Position numbers and translations under genes: made by a program. DNA of 5,952 bases, taken from Bacillota bacterium. GTDB lineage: Bacteria; Bacillota; Clostridia; Christensenellales; Aristaeellaceae. The stretch lies in NCBI GenBank assembly GCA_023392395.1, contig JAEVZE010000359.1:1-5952 (forward strand), given 5' to 3'. The notes under the pieces are model-generated. The model searched no databases. It was not told the origin of the DNA and saw only the letters and a list, made by a program, of their open reading frames with translations. Of this stretch, positions 5,367 to 5,952 are shown in pieces; position 1 is the stretch's first letter; the number at the start of each line of letters is the position of its first letter.

Positions 5367-5648
5367 ATGTACGAGGACAAGACGCTGGTTTGCCGGGACT
5401 GTGGGAATGAGTTCGTGTTTACCGCCGGGGAACAGGCCTTCTACGCGGAGAAGGGCTTCCAGAACGAGCCCACCCGTTGCAAGTCCTGCCGCGACTCCCG
5501 CAAGGCCAGCCGTGGGACGCAGGGCGAGCCCCGCGAGATGTTCGAGACCGTGTGCGCAGAGTGCGGCAAGCCCACCCGCGTTCCGTTTGTTCCCAAGAGC
5601 GACCGACCGATCTATTGCAGCGAGTGCTTCGCCGCCCGCCGTCAGTAG
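5367..5648 (+). CDS. Small double zinc-ribbon protein
   Basis: This 93-residue protein carries two zinc-ribbon modules. The first (about 1-45) has CxxC at 9/12 and 38/41 around a GEQAFYAEKGFQNEPTRC segment, the pattern of the probable zinc-ribbon (zf-trcl) family. The second has CxxC at 63/66 and 84/87 around GKPTRVPFVPKSDRPIYC. A linker rich in Arg, Lys and Gly (42-58) joins them. Proteins like this are widespread in Bacillota and metagenomes. Their function is unknown, and binding of nucleic acid or ribosomes is only a guess from the basic linker. There is no signal peptide or membrane segment. The start ATG follows AGGGGGA (5353-5359). It begins 25 bases after the structured RNA with no terminator between, so the RNA may be its leader. 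A strong terminator lies about 20 bases behind the stop. Confidence 0.9.
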   Translation: MYEDKTLVCRDCGNEFVFTAGEQAFYAEKGFQNEPTRCKSCRDSRKASRGTQGEPREMFETVCAECGKPTRVPFVPKSDRPIYCSECFAARRQ

Positions 5649-5668
5649 TTTCATAAGAGTTCTGGCAC

Positions 5669-5701
5669 AAACAATCGCCGCGAGAGCGGCGATTGTTTTT
5701 T
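5669..5701 (+). terminator. Strong intrinsic terminator of the zinc-ribbon unit
   Basis: ACAATCGCCG (5671-5680) pairs perfectly with CGGCGATTGT (5687-5696). A further C-G pair closes a GAGA (GNRA) loop, and A-U pairs extend the base of the stem. T residues follow at 5696-5701. Read on the minus strand, the hairpin is followed by TTGTTTGT, so it may also stop transcription of the convergent gene from the right. Confidence 0.93.
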
Positions 5702-5798
5702 GTCCTGAAAAGCCGGGGAGCGGATTTTGAGTGCATTCCCTTGCGAAGGCGGACTACGACTCCAGCGATAATTGGAATTTGTCAGTTTCGCATTGTGC

Positions 5799-5951
5799 TT
5801 ATGTTTTTCCATTACAGATATGATCAAGTTGAATCAATTGATGCTGAAGGTTTTGGTGGATTGTTTCTTGATTTTCAAATTTAATCCCGCAATACTCAAG
5901 AGTAATTATATCGGGATTTGAATGCTTGAGTACCCAATCTAGAAGTTCATA
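5799..5951 (-). CDS. Unidentified protein, C-terminal 50 residues, AT-rich, cut by the right edge
   Basis: On the minus strand a frame is open from the right edge to a TAA (5799-5801 on the plus strand) and gives 50 residues. It begins YELLDWVLKHSNPDIITLEY and ends QLIQLDHICNGKT. It has no start codon in the window apart from a TTG near the end, so it enters from outside. The composition looks like a real protein: a PDIITLEY beta strand followed by a helix of regularly spaced Leu, Ile, Gln and His. The strand-then-helix ending with ITLEY recalls the last unit of TIM-barrel proteins such as the DUF692 (multinuclear iron oxidase) or sugar-isomerase-like families, but this is a weak resemblance. 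It is about 33% GC and uses A/T-ending codons, unlike every other gene here. It converges on the zinc-ribbon gene. The plus-strand frame over the same bases starts inside the terminator and is probably its shadow. Confidence 0.55.
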   Translation of the reverse strand, partial: YELLDWVLKHSNPDIITLEYCGIKFENQETIHQNLQHQLIQLDHICNGKT

Positions 5952-5952
5952 A

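Noticed and set aside
5141..5410. Plus-strand open frame across the structured RNA into the zinc-ribbon gene
   Set aside because: It starts with TTG and no ribosome binding site, overlaps the zinc-ribbon start in another frame, and its bases are better explained by the paired RNA helices.
5693..5884. Plus-strand open frame of 63 residues after the last terminator
   Set aside because: It begins with TTG inside the terminator stem, has no ribosome binding site, and crosses the composition break. The opposite strand gives a more protein-like product.

Overview
The window looks like a high-GC member of the Bacillota, probably of the Clostridia. Shine-Dalgarno sites are strong, promoters are of the sigma-A type, all four tRNA genes encode their CCA ends, and the gene set fits: a VanW-family protein, an acetyl-type MetA, RecD2, ComF and a small double zinc-ribbon protein. 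The lineage is inferred from gene content only. Almost everything reads on the plus strand, except a partial AT-rich gene at the right edge.

Positions 1-1320 hold the C-terminal end of a VanW-family protein and, 10 bases later, metA (homoserine O-acyltransferase). The metA ribosome binding site overlaps the vanW-like stop codon. Behind metA lie three 15-bp tandem repeats, a probable terminator and two further strong hairpins (1344-1466).

Positions 1538-2037 are a complete tRNA operon: a promoter, then tRNA-Pro(UGG), tRNA-Glu(UUC), a CAU tRNA (elongator Met or Ile2) and tRNA-Asp(GUC), closed by a textbook terminator. A long hairpin sits in the Glu-to-CAU spacer.

Positions 2041-5061 have their own promoter and carry recD2 (a superfamily 1 DNA helicase) and comF (a phosphoribosyltransferase-fold protein of the DNA-uptake family), joined by a TGATG stop/start overlap. 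The recD2 frame is broken by one in-frame TAG at 4001-4003, between the SH3-like region and the last two helicase motifs. The downstream half is intact, in the same frame, and preceded by a well-placed GGAGG and ATG. The gene is therefore a fresh nonsense allele, a sequencing error, or a helicase made as two chains.

Positions 5081-5701 form a separate transcription unit: a sigma-A-type promoter, a structured RNA of about 228 nt closed by a perfect 10-bp end-to-end helix, a 93-residue zinc-ribbon protein and a strong GNRA-loop terminator. The RNA's place directly behind comF, its size and its multi-helix layout suggest the raiA-motif noncoding RNA. This is a context-based proposal, because no covariance search could be run.

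Past about 5760 the base composition falls abruptly (about 33% GC in 5801-5950, by hand count). An open minus-strand frame enters from the right edge and ends at 5799. It is the C-terminal end of a gene whose composition is foreign to the rest of the window, suggesting acquired DNA or a rearrangement junction.
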